This document shows positions 55,299-64,000 of a stretch of DNA of 64,000 nucleotides, one piece after another; positions within the stretch are counted from its first letter, which is position 1; every line of letters starts with the position of its first letter. Made by a program: the position numbers and the translations under genes. Source of the DNA: Stenotrophomonas sp. SAM-B (GTDB lineage Bacteria; Pseudomonadota; Gammaproteobacteria; Xanthomonadales; Xanthomonadaceae); the NCBI RefSeq assembly GCF_013387485.1, contig NZ_JABBXB010000001.1:764001-828000 (forward strand), in the 5' to 3' direction. Below the pieces are notes generated by a model. It saw nothing but the letters and a program-made list of their open reading frames with translations. It had not been told where the DNA came from and did not search any database.

Positions 55299-55299
55299 C
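55284..55299. promoter_or_regulatory. BlaI-type operator 1
   Basis: Perfect dyad GATTACG-GG-CGTAATC, close in form to the TACAnnTGTA BlaI/MecI/CopY operator, overlapping the -10. Confidence 0.75.
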
Positions 55300-55307
55300 G
55301 GATTGTC

Positions 55308-55323
55308 GATTACGGGTGTAAAT
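55308..55323. promoter_or_regulatory. BlaI-type operator 2
   Basis: GATTACG-GG-TGTAAAT, an imperfect copy of operator 1, 24 bp downstream centre to centre and touching the start codon region. Confidence 0.7.
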
Positions 55324-55690
55324 GATGAGCCAGATCAGTGAGGCCGAAGCCGTGGTGATGGAGGTGCTGTGGCGCAGCCATCCGCTGGGCGCCGACGAGG
55401 TAGTGGCCGCGCTGGCCAGCCGCGACTGGGCGGAGCCCACCATCAAGACCCTGCTCAACCGGCTGCTGACCAAGGGGGCGGTCAGCGCCAGCCGCGACGG
55501 GCGCCGCTATCTGTACGCGCCGGTGCTGCAGCGCCAGGCCTGGGTGGCCGAACAGAGTGAAGGCTTCCTCGGTCGCGTTTTCGACGGTCGCGTCGCGCCT
55601 CTCGTGGCGCACTTCAGCCAGCGCGGCGAGCTCAGCGCGCAGGACATCGCCGAGCTCAGAAAGCTGATCCAGGAGATGGACCATGACTGA
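55322..55690 (+). CDS. BlaI/MecI/CopY family transcriptional repressor
   Basis: 122-residue winged-helix repressor: ISEAEAVVMEVLWRSHPLGADEVV, recognition region WAEPTIKTLLNRLLTKG, then YLYAPVLQRQAW and a C-terminal dimer helix. Regulators of this family bind as dimers near promoters and are cleaved when a membrane sensor protease is activated. Two operators flank its own start, so it is autoregulated. ATG 55322 or 55325 (MSQISEAEA). Overlaps the M56 gene by 8 bp. Confidence 0.93.
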   Translation: MMSQISEAEAVVMEVLWRSHPLGADEVVAALASRDWAEPTIKTLLNRLLTKGAVSASRDGRRYLYAPVLQRQAWVAEQSEGFLGRVFDGRVAPLVAHFSQRGELSAQDIAELRKLIQEMDHD

Positions 55691-56894
55691 GCTGCTCGAT
55701 GGACTACTGCAGGCCAGCGTGTGGCTGTCGGTGGCGACGCTGGTGCTGGCCGCGGCCAGGCCTCTGCTGCTGCGCCTGGGGGGCGCAGCGCTGGCCTACC
55801 GCAGCTGGTGGCTGTTGCCGCTGATGCTGATCGCCCCGTACCTGCCGCTGCCGCCGCTGCCGATCACCGAGACGGCGCCGGTCATGGCGATGGCGTCGGC
55901 CCTGCGCGCGCCGGCCGTGCCCACCGACACCTCGCAGTGGCCGCTGCTGCTGTTGACGGTGTGGCTGCTCGGGGCCGTGGGGACGGCCTGCCTCGGTTGG
56001 CGGGCGCAGCGGCGCTTCGAGCATGCACTGGGCGCGCTGCAGCCGCGGGGGGATGGCAGCTGGCAGGCCAGTGGCGATCCCGGCCTGCCGGCGCTGGTCG
56101 GTCTGTGGCGACCGCGGATCGTGGTCGGTCCTGATTTCGAGCAGCGTTTCAGCCCGGCCGAGCAGGACCTGATCCTGCGCCATGAACACAGCCATCGACG
56201 TCATGGTGATCCTTGGGCAAACGCTGTGCTGGCCCTGCTGCGCTGCGTGTTCTGGTTCCACCCGTTGCTGCCGTGGGCCGCGCGCCGGTTCCTGCGTGAC
56301 CAGGAATTGGCCTGCGATGCCCGCACGGTCGACCCGCATCCGGCCCTGCGCCGTCTTTACGCCACCGCGCTGCTCAAGGCGCAGTTGGTCCACCCGGTTG
56401 CGCCGATGGCCTGCCACTGGCGCAGCCAACCGATGTTGAAGGAGCGTATTGCGATGTTGAAGGAACACAAGCGCAGGACGGTGCCGTGGTTGACGGGGCA
56501 GATGATGGTGATCGGGCTGTGCGTGGGGATGGGGACCGTGGCCTGGGCTGGCCAGGGCAGTGCGGTCCCGGCCGCGAGCGGGATCGGTGGGCGCGCCGTG
56601 GTGGCCGATCGCACGGCCATTGCCCACAGAATGCCGCCACCGTCCTACCCGAAGATCGCCGTCGAGCAGCGCATCGTCGGCAAGGTCGTCGTCCGGGTGG
56701 ACGTCGATGCGGACGGCAAGGCGACCGACGTCCGCGTCCTCGACGCAACTCCGGCGGGCGTGTTCGATGACGCGACGGTCGCTGCCGCGAAGCAGTGGAC
56801 CTTCGAACCGGCGATCAGAAACGGCAAGGCGGTGGCCTCGGCGCTGAAGATTCCGGTCACCTTCGCGATGGATGACGAGGAGTCCGCGCCGTGA
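55683..56894 (+). CDS. M56 family metallopeptidase fused to a TonB C-terminal domain
   Basis: 403 residues. The N-terminus has several membrane helices (about 10-30, 40-55, 87-105). The M56 zinc-protease motif is HEHSH (167-171) with the third ligand Glu208 in DQELACD, as in BlaR1/MecR1. A further membrane helix (about 268-288) is followed by a TonB-C like domain (318-395: PPPSYPKIAVEQRIVGKVVV, AAKQWTFEPAIRNG). In BlaR1 the C-terminus is a penicillin-sensor domain; that is absent. It is the probable sensor-protease for the upstream repressor. Confidence 0.88.
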   Translation: MTELLDGLLQASVWLSVATLVLAAARPLLLRLGGAALAYRSWWLLPLMLIAPYLPLPPLPITETAPVMAMASALRAPAVPTDTSQWPLLLLTVWLLGAVGTACLGWRAQRRFEHALGALQPRGDGSWQASGDPGLPALVGLWRPRIVVGPDFEQRFSPAEQDLILRHEHSHRRHGDPWANAVLALLRCVFWFHPLLPWAARRFLRDQELACDARTVDPHPALRRLYATALLKAQLVHPVAPMACHWRSQPMLKERIAMLKEHKRRTVPWLTGQMMVIGLCVGMGTVAWAGQGSAVPAASGIGGRAVVADRTAIAHRMPPPSYPKIAVEQRIVGKVVVRVDVDADGKATDVRVLDATPAGVFDDATVAAAKQWTFEPAIRNGKAVASALKIPVTFAMDDEESAP

Positions 56895-57469
56895 TGCGCG
56901 TGACGCGCGCGGCAGCGACCGTGCTGTCGGTGGCCCTCCTGGCAGGCTGTGCCGGCCACGACCAGATCACCACGGTGGACACCCGCGCCGAGAACGTGGG
57001 CCACCAGCGTCTGGATCCGGACGTCGGCGCTCAGGGGAGCGGAAAGGTGGAGACGTATCAGCTGGGGCCGACCGAGGGCTACCGGATGCCGCAGCTCAAT
57101 GCGGGGCCTGATCCGGTTGTCGGTGATCGCGATCCGCGCCGCGCGCTGGCACCGACGACGGTGTGCCTGCAGCTGGTGATCGATGCGGAAGGCAAGGTCG
57201 AACGCAGTCTGCCAGTGAGCGATCGCAGCGACTGTGCCGCCGGCAATGCGCCTGAGAACGCGCCCCTCATGCAGGCTGCCCAGGAAGCGGTGGCGATGTG
57301 GCGCTTTGTCCCTGCGGCCGTCTGTCATTTCCCTCCGCAGCGCGTGCCGACGGATCGGGGCAACTGCGAAGGCGCCGAGCGCATTGAACCGGTGCCGGTG
57401 AGCCTGCTGTATGGCTTCACGTTCGAGATCGTGAAAGGGCAGCACGTGGTGCGCCGGCAGGGGCGCTGA
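56894..57469 (+). CDS. TonB-C-like lipoprotein
   Basis: 191 residues. Lipobox LAGC (Cys19), then a region with a TonB-C like pattern: CLQLVIDAEGKVERSLPV and AAQEAVAMWRFVPAAV. It shares this fold type with the C-terminus of the upstream M56 protein. Periplasmic, lipid-anchored; function unknown. ATG 56894 shares its A with the M56 stop, so this is the third gene of the BlaI operon. It has four Cys in the mature part. Confidence 0.8.
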   Translation: MRVTRAAATVLSVALLAGCAGHDQITTVDTRAENVGHQRLDPDVGAQGSGKVETYQLGPTEGYRMPQLNAGPDPVVGDRDPRRALAPTTVCLQLVIDAEGKVERSLPVSDRSDCAAGNAPENAPLMQAAQEAVAMWRFVPAAVCHFPPQRVPTDRGNCEGAERIEPVPVSLLYGFTFEIVKGQHVVRRQGR

Positions 57470-57500
57470 GGAAAACGACGGACGGGCCGCACGTTGCAGG

Positions 57501-57525
57501 GGAGCCGGCCAGCGGCCGGCACTAC
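57501..57525. repeat. SMAG/REP palindrome overlapping the MBL gene stop
   Basis: GGAGCCGGCCAGCGGCCGGC then ACTAC; on the minus strand GTAG begins at 57525 and gives the TAG stop (57522-57524) of the MBL gene. Confidence 0.85.
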
Positions 57526-58328
57526 CTCGGCGGGCCGCCCTGGATGTTCGCCTTCACCGAGGGCTGCATCAGTTTCGGCTCGGGCAGGGTGGCATCACGC
57601 GCCTGGCGGGTGGCAACGAACTCGGCCTCGCTGATGCCGCCATGCAGGTGGATGTTGTGCGTGCGCTGCGCGCCGATGGTGGTCTGGTTGGCGACTTCGC
57701 GGCCGCCCGGGCCGTAGTCGTGGCAGATGAACACCCGCGTCGCGTCCGGCAATGCCAGCAATCGCTGGATCGAGCGGTACAGCTGCGCCGCGTCACCGCC
57801 CGGGAAGTCGCAGCGGGCGGTGCCGCCGTCCGGCATGAACAACGAGTCGCCGGTGAACAGCGCGTCGCCGATCCGATACGCGACGCTGTCACTCGTGTGT
57901 CCCGGCACCGCGATCACCTCGGCCTCGATTCCTCCGAGCGTGAAGCGCTCGCCATCGGCGAACAGATGATCGAACTGCGAGCCGTCGGTCGGAACATCGA
58001 GCGCGTAACGCGGTGCGAAGGTGCGCTGGACCTGCACGATGCCCTGGCCCATCGCCAGCGTCGCGTCCGGCCACTGGGATTTCAGCCAGCGCCCGGCACT
58101 GACATGGTCGGCGTGGGCATGGGTGTCCAGCAGCCAGTGCACCTTTAGGCCATGCCCGCGCACATGCGCAAGCAACGGCTGCAGCGGCCCGGCGCCGAGT
58201 GCATCGGTGTCCGGGTCGTAGTCCAGCACGGGGTCGATCACCGCCGCCTGCAACGTCGCCGGGTCATGCACCACGTAGCTGAAGGTGTGGCTGTCCGGGT
58301 GGAAGAAACTGGCGACGTGCAATGACAT
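57522..58328 (-). CDS. MBL-fold hydrolase, persulfide dioxygenase-like
   Basis: 268 residues. Metallo-beta-lactamase motif HAHADH, then PGHTSDS, the Asp of [10 protein letters not shown] and [10 protein letters not shown], and HDYGPG near the C-terminus. The [10 protein letters not shown] and HDY elements match ETHE1/Blh-type persulfide dioxygenases, iron enzymes of sulfide detoxification. ATG 58328 ([12 protein letters not shown]) is used. The stop is provided by the SMAG repeat, so the C-terminal PPR is repeat-adjacent. Convergent with the BlaI operon; downstream of the S1/P1 nuclease gene. Confidence 0.88.
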   Translation of the reverse strand: MSLHVASFFHPDSHTFSYVVHDPATLQAAVIDPVLDYDPDTDALGAGPLQPLLAHVRGHGLKVHWLLDTHAHADHVSAGRWLKSQWPDATLAMGQGIVQVQRTFAPRYALDVPTDGSQFDHLFADGERFTLGGIEAEVIAVPGHTSDSVAYRIGDALFTGDSLFMPDGGTARCDFPGGDAAQLYRSIQRLLALPDATRVFICHDYGPGGREVANQTTIGAQRTHNIHLHGGISEAEFVATRQARDATLPEPKLMQPSVKANIQGGPPR

Positions 58329-58338
58329 GGTACTGACC

Positions 58339-59154
58339 TCAGCGCTTGCCCAGGGTGTCGTTGAGCAGCACCGCCAGGCGTTCACCGGCCAGGCGCAGCT
58401 CGCGCTCGGCGACCGGGCGATAGGTCGCCGCATAGCTCGGAGCCAGCGTACGCTTGTCCGGGTAAACGCCAGGTGCAATGGCGATCCGGCAGCTGGCTTC
58501 GGCCCACTGCACGGCATCGACATCGATGTTCGAACGCTTGCCGAGCGTGGGCTTGGGCAGGGCGAGCAGGCGCTTGAGGTACTGGTCGTCATCCAGCTTC
58601 TGCTCGTTCAGCATGCCGCTGTCCCACAGCGAGTGCAGGTTGGTACCGCGGTTGTTGAACTGCACCTGGAAATCGTTGCCGCCCTTGTCGTGGCCGTAGC
58701 CGGCATGCATCGGCTGGTGGATGTCGCCGGCGAAATGCACCACGAACTTCAGCGCCTGCGCGCGCTCGGCGTCGGACCTGCTGCGGTCGCCGAGGATCGC
58801 GGTCTGCGCCTTCAGCGCCTCGACCACGCAGTTGCCGTTCCTGCAGTGCTTCTGCACCTCATAGTGGCAATCGTCTTCGCCGATGTTGACGTAGTGCCAG
58901 CCGGCCGAGCGCTTGCCCAGCCCCGGGTCCTTGGCACGCAGCTCATCGGCCCACGGGGCGATGGCGTGCAGGGTCGGGTCCGGTTCGGCGGCGAGCAGGC
59001 GGTCGACCTCGGCCTGGGCCTGCGGGGTCAGCCGGGTTTCGGCGATCCGCGCCACCAGCCGGTGGCCTTGCGCGCCCCAGGCCAGGGCATCGGTGGAGAC
59101 AAGGGTGAGGGCCAGCGCGAGGGCGGTGGCCGGAAGCAGGGAAGGCATTTTCAT
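58339..59154 (-). CDS. S1/P1 nuclease
   Basis: 271 residues from ATG 59154 (MKMPSLLPATALALALTL), a classic signal peptide cut before WGAQGHR. The mature N-terminal Trp is a zinc ligand in this family. Further zinc sites: HAIAPWAD, HYVNIGEDD, the HFAGDIHQPMHAG pair and NLHSLWDSG. A secreted or periplasmic zinc nuclease degrading single-stranded nucleic acids. Ten bp from the MBL gene downstream on the same strand. Confidence 0.93.
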   Translation of the reverse strand: MKMPSLLPATALALALTLVSTDALAWGAQGHRLVARIAETRLTPQAQAEVDRLLAAEPDPTLHAIAPWADELRAKDPGLGKRSAGWHYVNIGEDDCHYEVQKHCRNGNCVVEALKAQTAILGDRSRSDAERAQALKFVVHFAGDIHQPMHAGYGHDKGGNDFQVQFNNRGTNLHSLWDSGMLNEQKLDDDQYLKRLLALPKPTLGKRSNIDVDAVQWAEASCRIAIAPGVYPDKRTLAPSYAATYRPVAERELRLAGERLAVLLNDTLGKR

Positions 59155-59275
59155 CCGCGGCATTCTAGCGGGCCGGCCGCCGTGCCGGCTTGCCAGGATC
59201 TGGCCGGCTGCAGCGCCGGTCAGCTTGGGCTAGGCTCGCCGGGTGCCTGGCATCGGGCAGACACCGGAGGTACCC

Positions 59276-59974
59276 ATGGCCCACATCGTTGGCTTGATCG
59301 GCGGCATGAGCTGGGAAAGCTCGACCCACTATTACCGGCTGATCAACGAGCAGGTGCGCGACACGCGGGGCGGCCTGCATTCGGGCCGGATCCTGTTGTG
59401 GTCGTTCGATTTCGCCGAGATCGAGGCACTGCAGCATGCCGGCGACTGGGACACCGCCACCCAGCGCATGATCGATGCCGCCCAGCGCCTGCAGGGCGCG
59501 GGTGCGACGGCCATCGTGATCTGCACCAACACGATGCATCGCATGGCCGACGCGGTGCAGGCGGCGATCGCGATTCCCCTGCTGCACATCGCCGACCCCA
59601 CCGCCGAGGCGATCAAGGCCGCCGGGCTGCAGAGGATCGGCTTGCTGGGCACCGCGTTCACCATGGAGCACGATTTCTACAAGGGACGGCTCATCCAGGC
59701 GCATGGCCTGGAGGTGCTGGTTCCCGCGGCTGATGATCGCGCGGCGGTGCACCGGATCATCTATGACGAGCTGGTGCAGGGGCGGGTGCTGCCGGCGTCG
59801 CGCGAGGCGTTCCGCGCGGTGATGCAGCGGCTGGTGGAGCGCGGCGCGCAGGGCATCATCCTGGGCTGCACGGAGATCATGCTGCTGGTCGGCGCGCAGG
59901 ATGCGACGGTGTCGGTGTTCGATACGACGACGCTGCATGCGCAGGCCGCAGCGCGGCACCTGTTGGCCGAATGA
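59276..59974 (+). CDS. Aspartate/glutamate racemase family protein
   Basis: 232 residues. Two catalytic cysteines lie in VICTNTMH and LGCTEIML; the N-terminus is HIVGLIGGMSWESSTHYYR, as in YgeA-like amino acid racemases. Broad-specificity racemase is likely. ATG 59276 is chosen for its GGAGG ribosome-binding site. Confidence 0.9.
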   Translation: MAHIVGLIGGMSWESSTHYYRLINEQVRDTRGGLHSGRILLWSFDFAEIEALQHAGDWDTATQRMIDAAQRLQGAGATAIVICTNTMHRMADAVQAAIAIPLLHIADPTAEAIKAAGLQRIGLLGTAFTMEHDFYKGRLIQAHGLEVLVPAADDRAAVHRIIYDELVQGRVLPASREAFRAVMQRLVERGAQGIILGCTEIMLLVGAQDATVSVFDTTTLHAQAAARHLLAE

Positions 59975-59977
59975 GCC

Positions 59978-60003
59978 AAAAAAAACCCCGGCCGAAGCCG
60001 GGG
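59978..60003 (-). terminator. Terminator of ompW (minus strand)
   Basis: Stem CCCCGGC-TTCG-GCCGGGG read on the minus strand and followed by eight T. Confidence 0.85.
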
Positions 60004-60052
60004 AAACTGTCTTGCTGCGAGGGTGTTGCCTTGTTGGGTTCTGATCCGCCGA

Positions 60053-60682
60053 TCAGAACTTGAACACGTACGACACGCCGTAGGCGAGCGGGTCGATGTT
60101 GACGGTGCCGATCTTTTCGCCGTCGAGCTTGACCTTGCTGTCGATGTCCATCCAGCGCACGTCCACGCGCAGCGAGCCCTTGTCGTTGATCGCGAAGTCC
60201 ACGCCGGCATGGGCGGCCAGGCCCCAGGAGTCTTCCATCTTGAGCTTGCTGCCGGCCAGCGCGCCGCCGGTCTTCTCTCTGAAGAAGGTGGTGTAGTTGA
60301 TGCCGGCGCCCAGGAACGGGGACACCTTGCCCGTGCTGTTGAAGTGGTACTGCAGCGACACCACCGGTGGCAGGTGCTTGGTGCTGCCCACGTTGCCGAG
60401 GCCGGCGATGTTGATGTCGTGCTTGAACGGCAACGCGGCCAGGAGCTCGATGCCCAGGTTGTCGGCGATGAAGTACTCACCGGTGATGGTCGGCTTGATG
60501 TCGTTGTCGACGTCGACCTTCAGCGTGCCGCCGGCCAGCGAGCCGTTGTTGGACTTCGGGGCGACCTGGTGCACGCCGGCACCGATCGTCCAGTCGCCCT
60601 TGGACTGGGCCATGGCGGGGGCGGCGGCCAGCGCCAGGGCGGCGGCCAGGCTGGAGAGCAGGAGGGGGGAGGTCTTGCGCAT
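60053..60682 (-). CDS. ompW: OmpW family outer membrane protein
   Basis: 209 residues. Signal peptide MRKTSPLLLSSLAAALALAA to APAMA (cut near 25), then an eight-stranded OmpW barrel: DWTIGAGVHQVAPKSNNG, DNLGIELLAALPFKHDI, LPPVVSLQYHFNSTGKVSPF, and the outer-membrane C-terminal Phe (YVFKF). OmpW forms a small hydrophobic-molecule channel. ATG 60682; the frame continues to 60889 without conservation. Divergent from gap. Confidence 0.92.
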   Translation of the reverse strand: MRKTSPLLLSSLAAALALAAAPAMAQSKGDWTIGAGVHQVAPKSNNGSLAGGTLKVDVDNDIKPTITGEYFIADNLGIELLAALPFKHDINIAGLGNVGSTKHLPPVVSLQYHFNSTGKVSPFLGAGINYTTFFREKTGGALAGSKLKMEDSWGLAAHAGVDFAINDKGSLRVDVRWMDIDSKVKLDGEKIGTVNIDPLAYGVSYVFKF

Positions 60683-60821
60683 GAGACGGTCTCGTGGCGG
60701 GTTGGAATGGCGCCAGTTTTCCCGCCCGCGCCGCTGTGCGCCTTGATCCGGATCAATCCGGGTATTTACCGTTGTAACCGGTTCCCATTCGTCTTCCCCG
60801 GGCCGGGCCGGTTCCGGCCCT

Positions 60822-60829
60822 GCTAGAAT
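60822..60829 (+). promoter_or_regulatory. Extended -10 promoter of gap
   Basis: TGC-TAGAAT (ending 60829) 54 bp before the gap ATG. The -35 is weak. Confidence 0.55.
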
Positions 60830-60831
60830 GA

Positions 60832-61884
<1,053 letters not shown>

Positions 61885-61910
61885 GCCAGCGCTGCCCCTG
61901 CGTCATTCCA

Positions 61911-61943
61911 CAGACCCCGGCCCCGTGCCGGGGTCTGTCGTTT
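61911..61943 (+). terminator. Terminator after gap
   Basis: CAGACCCCGG and CCGGGGTCTG arms with a 7-bp loop (CCCCGTG), then TCGTTTC. Confidence 0.85.
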
Positions 61944-62064
61944 CAGGCGGACCATTCACGCCCGTGATCCCGCGCGTACCGCCGATCCATTAGCATGGCC
62001 CGCGTGCCGCCGGCACTGCGCCTGCCTGGTGCAGCCGTGGCGACCCTCTTGAGGATGGCCTGGA

Positions 62065-64000
62065 ATGGAAGCTCTGATTGTCCTGCTGGTGCTGGTACTG
62101 CTGGCGATCCCGCTGCTGCTGATCGTGGCCCTGGTGATGATCGCGGGCCTGCGCCGCCGTGTGGCCGCGCTGGAACACCGCGCGGCCGGGTCTGCCTGGG
62201 ACGCCGCGCAGGCGCCAGCCGAACCCGAACGGCCGCTGCGCTGGACGGATATCGAATCCGTCGACACCGTGGCCGCGCCGCTGGACTTCGCCCTGCAGCC
62301 CGGCATCGAAACGCCCGTCGAGACCGCGGATACCGCGGCTGCACCCGCAGCGGCGGCCGCCATGCCGCCACCGCTGCCGTCCTCGGCGTCGATGCCCCCC
62401 AGGCCCGCGCCGCCGGTGGTGCCGGTTGAACCGCAGGGCCCGGGCATCGGCGAGCGCATCGTCGGCACCATCAAGCAGTGGTTCACCGAGGGCAACGTGC
62501 CGGTCAAGATCGGCATGCTGGTATTGCTGGCGGGTGTGGCCGCGCTGCTCAAGTACGCCAGCGACCAGGGCTGGTTGAACGCCCCGATCGAGCTGCGCCT
62601 GGCCGCCATCGCGGTGGCGGCGCTGGCCGGGCTGGTGTTCGGCTGGGTGCAGCGCGATACCCGGCGCCTGTTCGCGCTGGCGCTGCAGGGCGGGGCGATC
62701 GGCGTCCTGCTGCTGACCATCTTCGCCGCGTTCAAGCGCTACGACCTGATTCCCGCCGTGCCGGCTTTTGCGCTCAGCGTGCTGCTGATTGCCGGCATGG
62801 GCGTGCTGGCGGTGGTGCAGAACTCGCGCACGCTGGCCGTGCTCGGCATCCTGGCCGGCTTCATGGCGCCGATCTGGCTGTCCACCGGCAGCGGCAACCA
62901 TATCGCGCTGTTCTCGTATTACGCCGTGCTCAATGCGGCGATCCTGGCGATTGCCTGGTGGCGTCCGTGGCGCGCGCTGAACCTGCTCGGTTTCGCCTTC
63001 ACCTTCGGCATCGGCACGGCCTGGGGCGTGCTCCAGTACAGCGCGGACAAGTTCGCCAGCACCGAGCCGTTCCTGCTGCTGTTCTTCGCCTTCTACCTGC
63101 TGATTCCGATCCTTTATGCGCGTCGGCAGAGCGCGGAGAAGCGCGACCTGATCGATGGCAGCCTGGTGTTCGGCACGCCGCTGATCGCGTTCTCGCTGCA
63201 GGCTGGCCTGCTGCATGACGACCGCCTGCTGCTGGCGTTGTGCTCGCTGGCACTGGCCGCGTTGTACGCGGGCCTGGCGTGGGTGCTGATCAAGCGCGAG
63301 CGCTATGCCGCGCTGGGCCAGTCGCATGCGGTACTCGCGGTGGGCTTCGCCACGTTGGCGGTGCCGCTGGCGCTGTCCGCACGGGCCACCGCCAGCGTGT
63401 TCGCGCTGGAAGGGGCGGCGCTGGCCTGGCTGGGCCTGCGCCAGCAGCGCTGGCTGCCGCAGATCGCCGGTGCGCTGCTGACCCTGGGCGCCGCGTTCGG
63501 CTTCGTGGTCGGCGCGGACTACTGGCATCTCGATGCCACGGCCATCGCCAACCCCACCTTCATGAGCGGCCTGCTGCTGGCGTTGGCCGGCTTCGCCGCG
63601 GCCTTCAGCTATCGCCGTGCGCAGCAGGATGCGCCGGCCATCGTCTACTACCTCTGGGGCCTGCTGTGGTGGCTGGGCAGCGTCAGCCACGAGATCCTGC
63701 GCTTCGTCGCCCACCGCAACGAACCCGATGCGCTGCTGATCGGCGCAGCGGTGACCGGTTGGCTGGCCGCCGAGACGCATCGCCGCTGGCCGGCGCGCGC
63801 GCTGGTGCTGACCACGCTGGCGATGGTGCTGGCCGCGTTCCCGTTGGCGCTGTGGCAGGCCGATGTGCACGATCAGCCGTTCGCCGGCTATGGCGCACTG
63901 GCCTGGGCCGTGTTCGCGCTGCTGGGCGTGCGCAGCCTGTGGTGCCTGCGTGTGGGTGATGACCGCACGTCGCTGGCGGCGCAGTTCCTGTGGTGGCTGC
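62065..64000 (+). CDS. DUF2339 domain-containing membrane protein (partial, runs off the window)
   Basis: 645 codons are visible with no stop before the window end. The start MEALIVLLVLVLLAIPLLLI is a membrane helix. A Pro/Ala-rich linker (about 55-130) follows, then a long series of membrane helices (for example VPVKIGMLVLLAGVAALL, LAAIAVAALAGLVFGW, FALALQGGAIGVLLLTIFAAF). This is the DUF2339 family, inner membrane proteins of unknown function, often 850-1,000 residues, so roughly one third is missing here. Confidence 0.85.
   Translation, partial: MEALIVLLVLVLLAIPLLLIVALVMIAGLRRRVAALEHRAAGSAWDAAQAPAEPERPLRWTDIESVDTVAAPLDFALQPGIETPVETADTAAAPAAAAAMPPPLPSSASMPPRPAPPVVPVEPQGPGIGERIVGTIKQWFTEGNVPVKIGMLVLLAGVAALLKYASDQGWLNAPIELRLAAIAVAALAGLVFGWVQRDTRRLFALALQGGAIGVLLLTIFAAFKRYDLIPAVPAFALSVLLIAGMGVLAVVQNSRTLAVLGILAGFMAPIWLSTGSGNHIALFSYYAVLNAAILAIAWWRPWRALNLLGFAFTFGIGTAWGVLQYSADKFASTEPFLLLFFAFYLLIPILYARRQSAEKRDLIDGSLVFGTPLIAFSLQAGLLHDDRLLLALCSLALAALYAGLAWVLIKRERYAALGQSHAVLAVGFATLAVPLALSARATASVFALEGAALAWLGLRQQRWLPQIAGALLTLGAAFGFVVGADYWHLDATAIANPTFMSGLLLALAGFAAAFSYRRAQQDAPAIVYYLWGLLWWLGSVSHEILRFVAHRNEPDALLIGAAVTGWLAAETHRRWPARALVLTTLAMVLAAFPLALWQADVHDQPFAGYGALAWAVFALLGVRSLWCLRVGDDRTSLAAQFLWWL

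Noticed and set aside
55322..57469. Beta-lactam resistance operon
   Set aside because: The BlaI/M56 pair suggested it, but no beta-lactamase, PBP or penicillin-binding sensor domain is present.

Overview
The window is about 64 kb of a very GC-rich gammaproteobacterial chromosome. Gene content, gene order and a scatter of short GTAG-headed palindromes (SMAG-type REP elements) point to Stenotrophomonas (Lysobacteraceae/Xanthomonadaceae). It is mostly densely packed housekeeping DNA with many ATGA or TGATG start/stop overlaps. I see no insertion sequence, prophage, CRISPR array, tRNA or rRNA. Both ends cut a gene: a lipoprotein with an in-frame stop on the left and a DUF2339 membrane protein on the right.

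Layout. 1-8.4 kb: broken lipoprotein, SDR oxidoreductase, DUF3829 lipoprotein, voltage-gated-type cation channel, argD, HAD hydrolase, azurin, hemL-thiE and rubredoxin. 8.4-11.6 kb (minus): SirB1-type protein, DUF192 lipoprotein, rpiA, EVE-domain protein, fthC. 11.6-14.5 kb: 6S RNA, zapA and a ZapB-like coiled coil, diverging from ygfB-pepP; this matches the E. coli ygfA-ssrS-zapA / ygfB-pepP locus. 14.7-22.1 kb (minus): a second M24 peptidase, a PilZ/DUF1631 pair, and the fully overlapping rph-VOC-rdgB-hemW operon. 22.1-32.1 kb (plus): yicC-gmk, rpoZ-spoT-ridA-recG, a nucleoside hydrolase, zinc-independent ribosomal protein L31 and citrate synthase. 32.1-37.2 kb: an AraC regulator divergent from an alpha/beta hydrolase, a conserved protein of unknown function, and PBP1A. 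37.4-42.5 kb: the complete pilMNOPQ type IV pilus alignment/secretin operon, divergent from PBP1A. 42.6-49.5 kb: a complete MoxR/DUF58/DUF4381/BatA/BatB-TPR/BatD operon. 49.5-55.1 kb: dicarboxylate symporter, transketolase and an acetyl-CoA hydrolase/transferase. 55.1-57.5 kb: a BlaI / M56-TonB fusion / lipoprotein operon with clear operators. 57.5-64 kb: persulfide-dioxygenase-like MBL protein, S1/P1 nuclease, Asp/Glu racemase family protein, OmpW porin, gap and a DUF2339 protein.

The most unusual items are: (i) the BlaI-regulated M56 peptidase fused to a TonB C-terminal domain in place of a beta-lactam sensor, followed by a second TonB-C-like lipoprotein and no beta-lactamase; (ii) SMAG repeats that form the 3' ends of genes, giving UAG stops to two genes and the last residues of FthC; (iii) an in-frame amber codon splitting the left-edge lipoprotein; (iv) a 22-bp palindrome upstream of pilM; and (v) a degenerate MIDAS motif in the second VWA protein. 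I found no clear sign of a wholly new multi-gene system; the BlaI/M56-TonB operon is the best candidate for follow-up.
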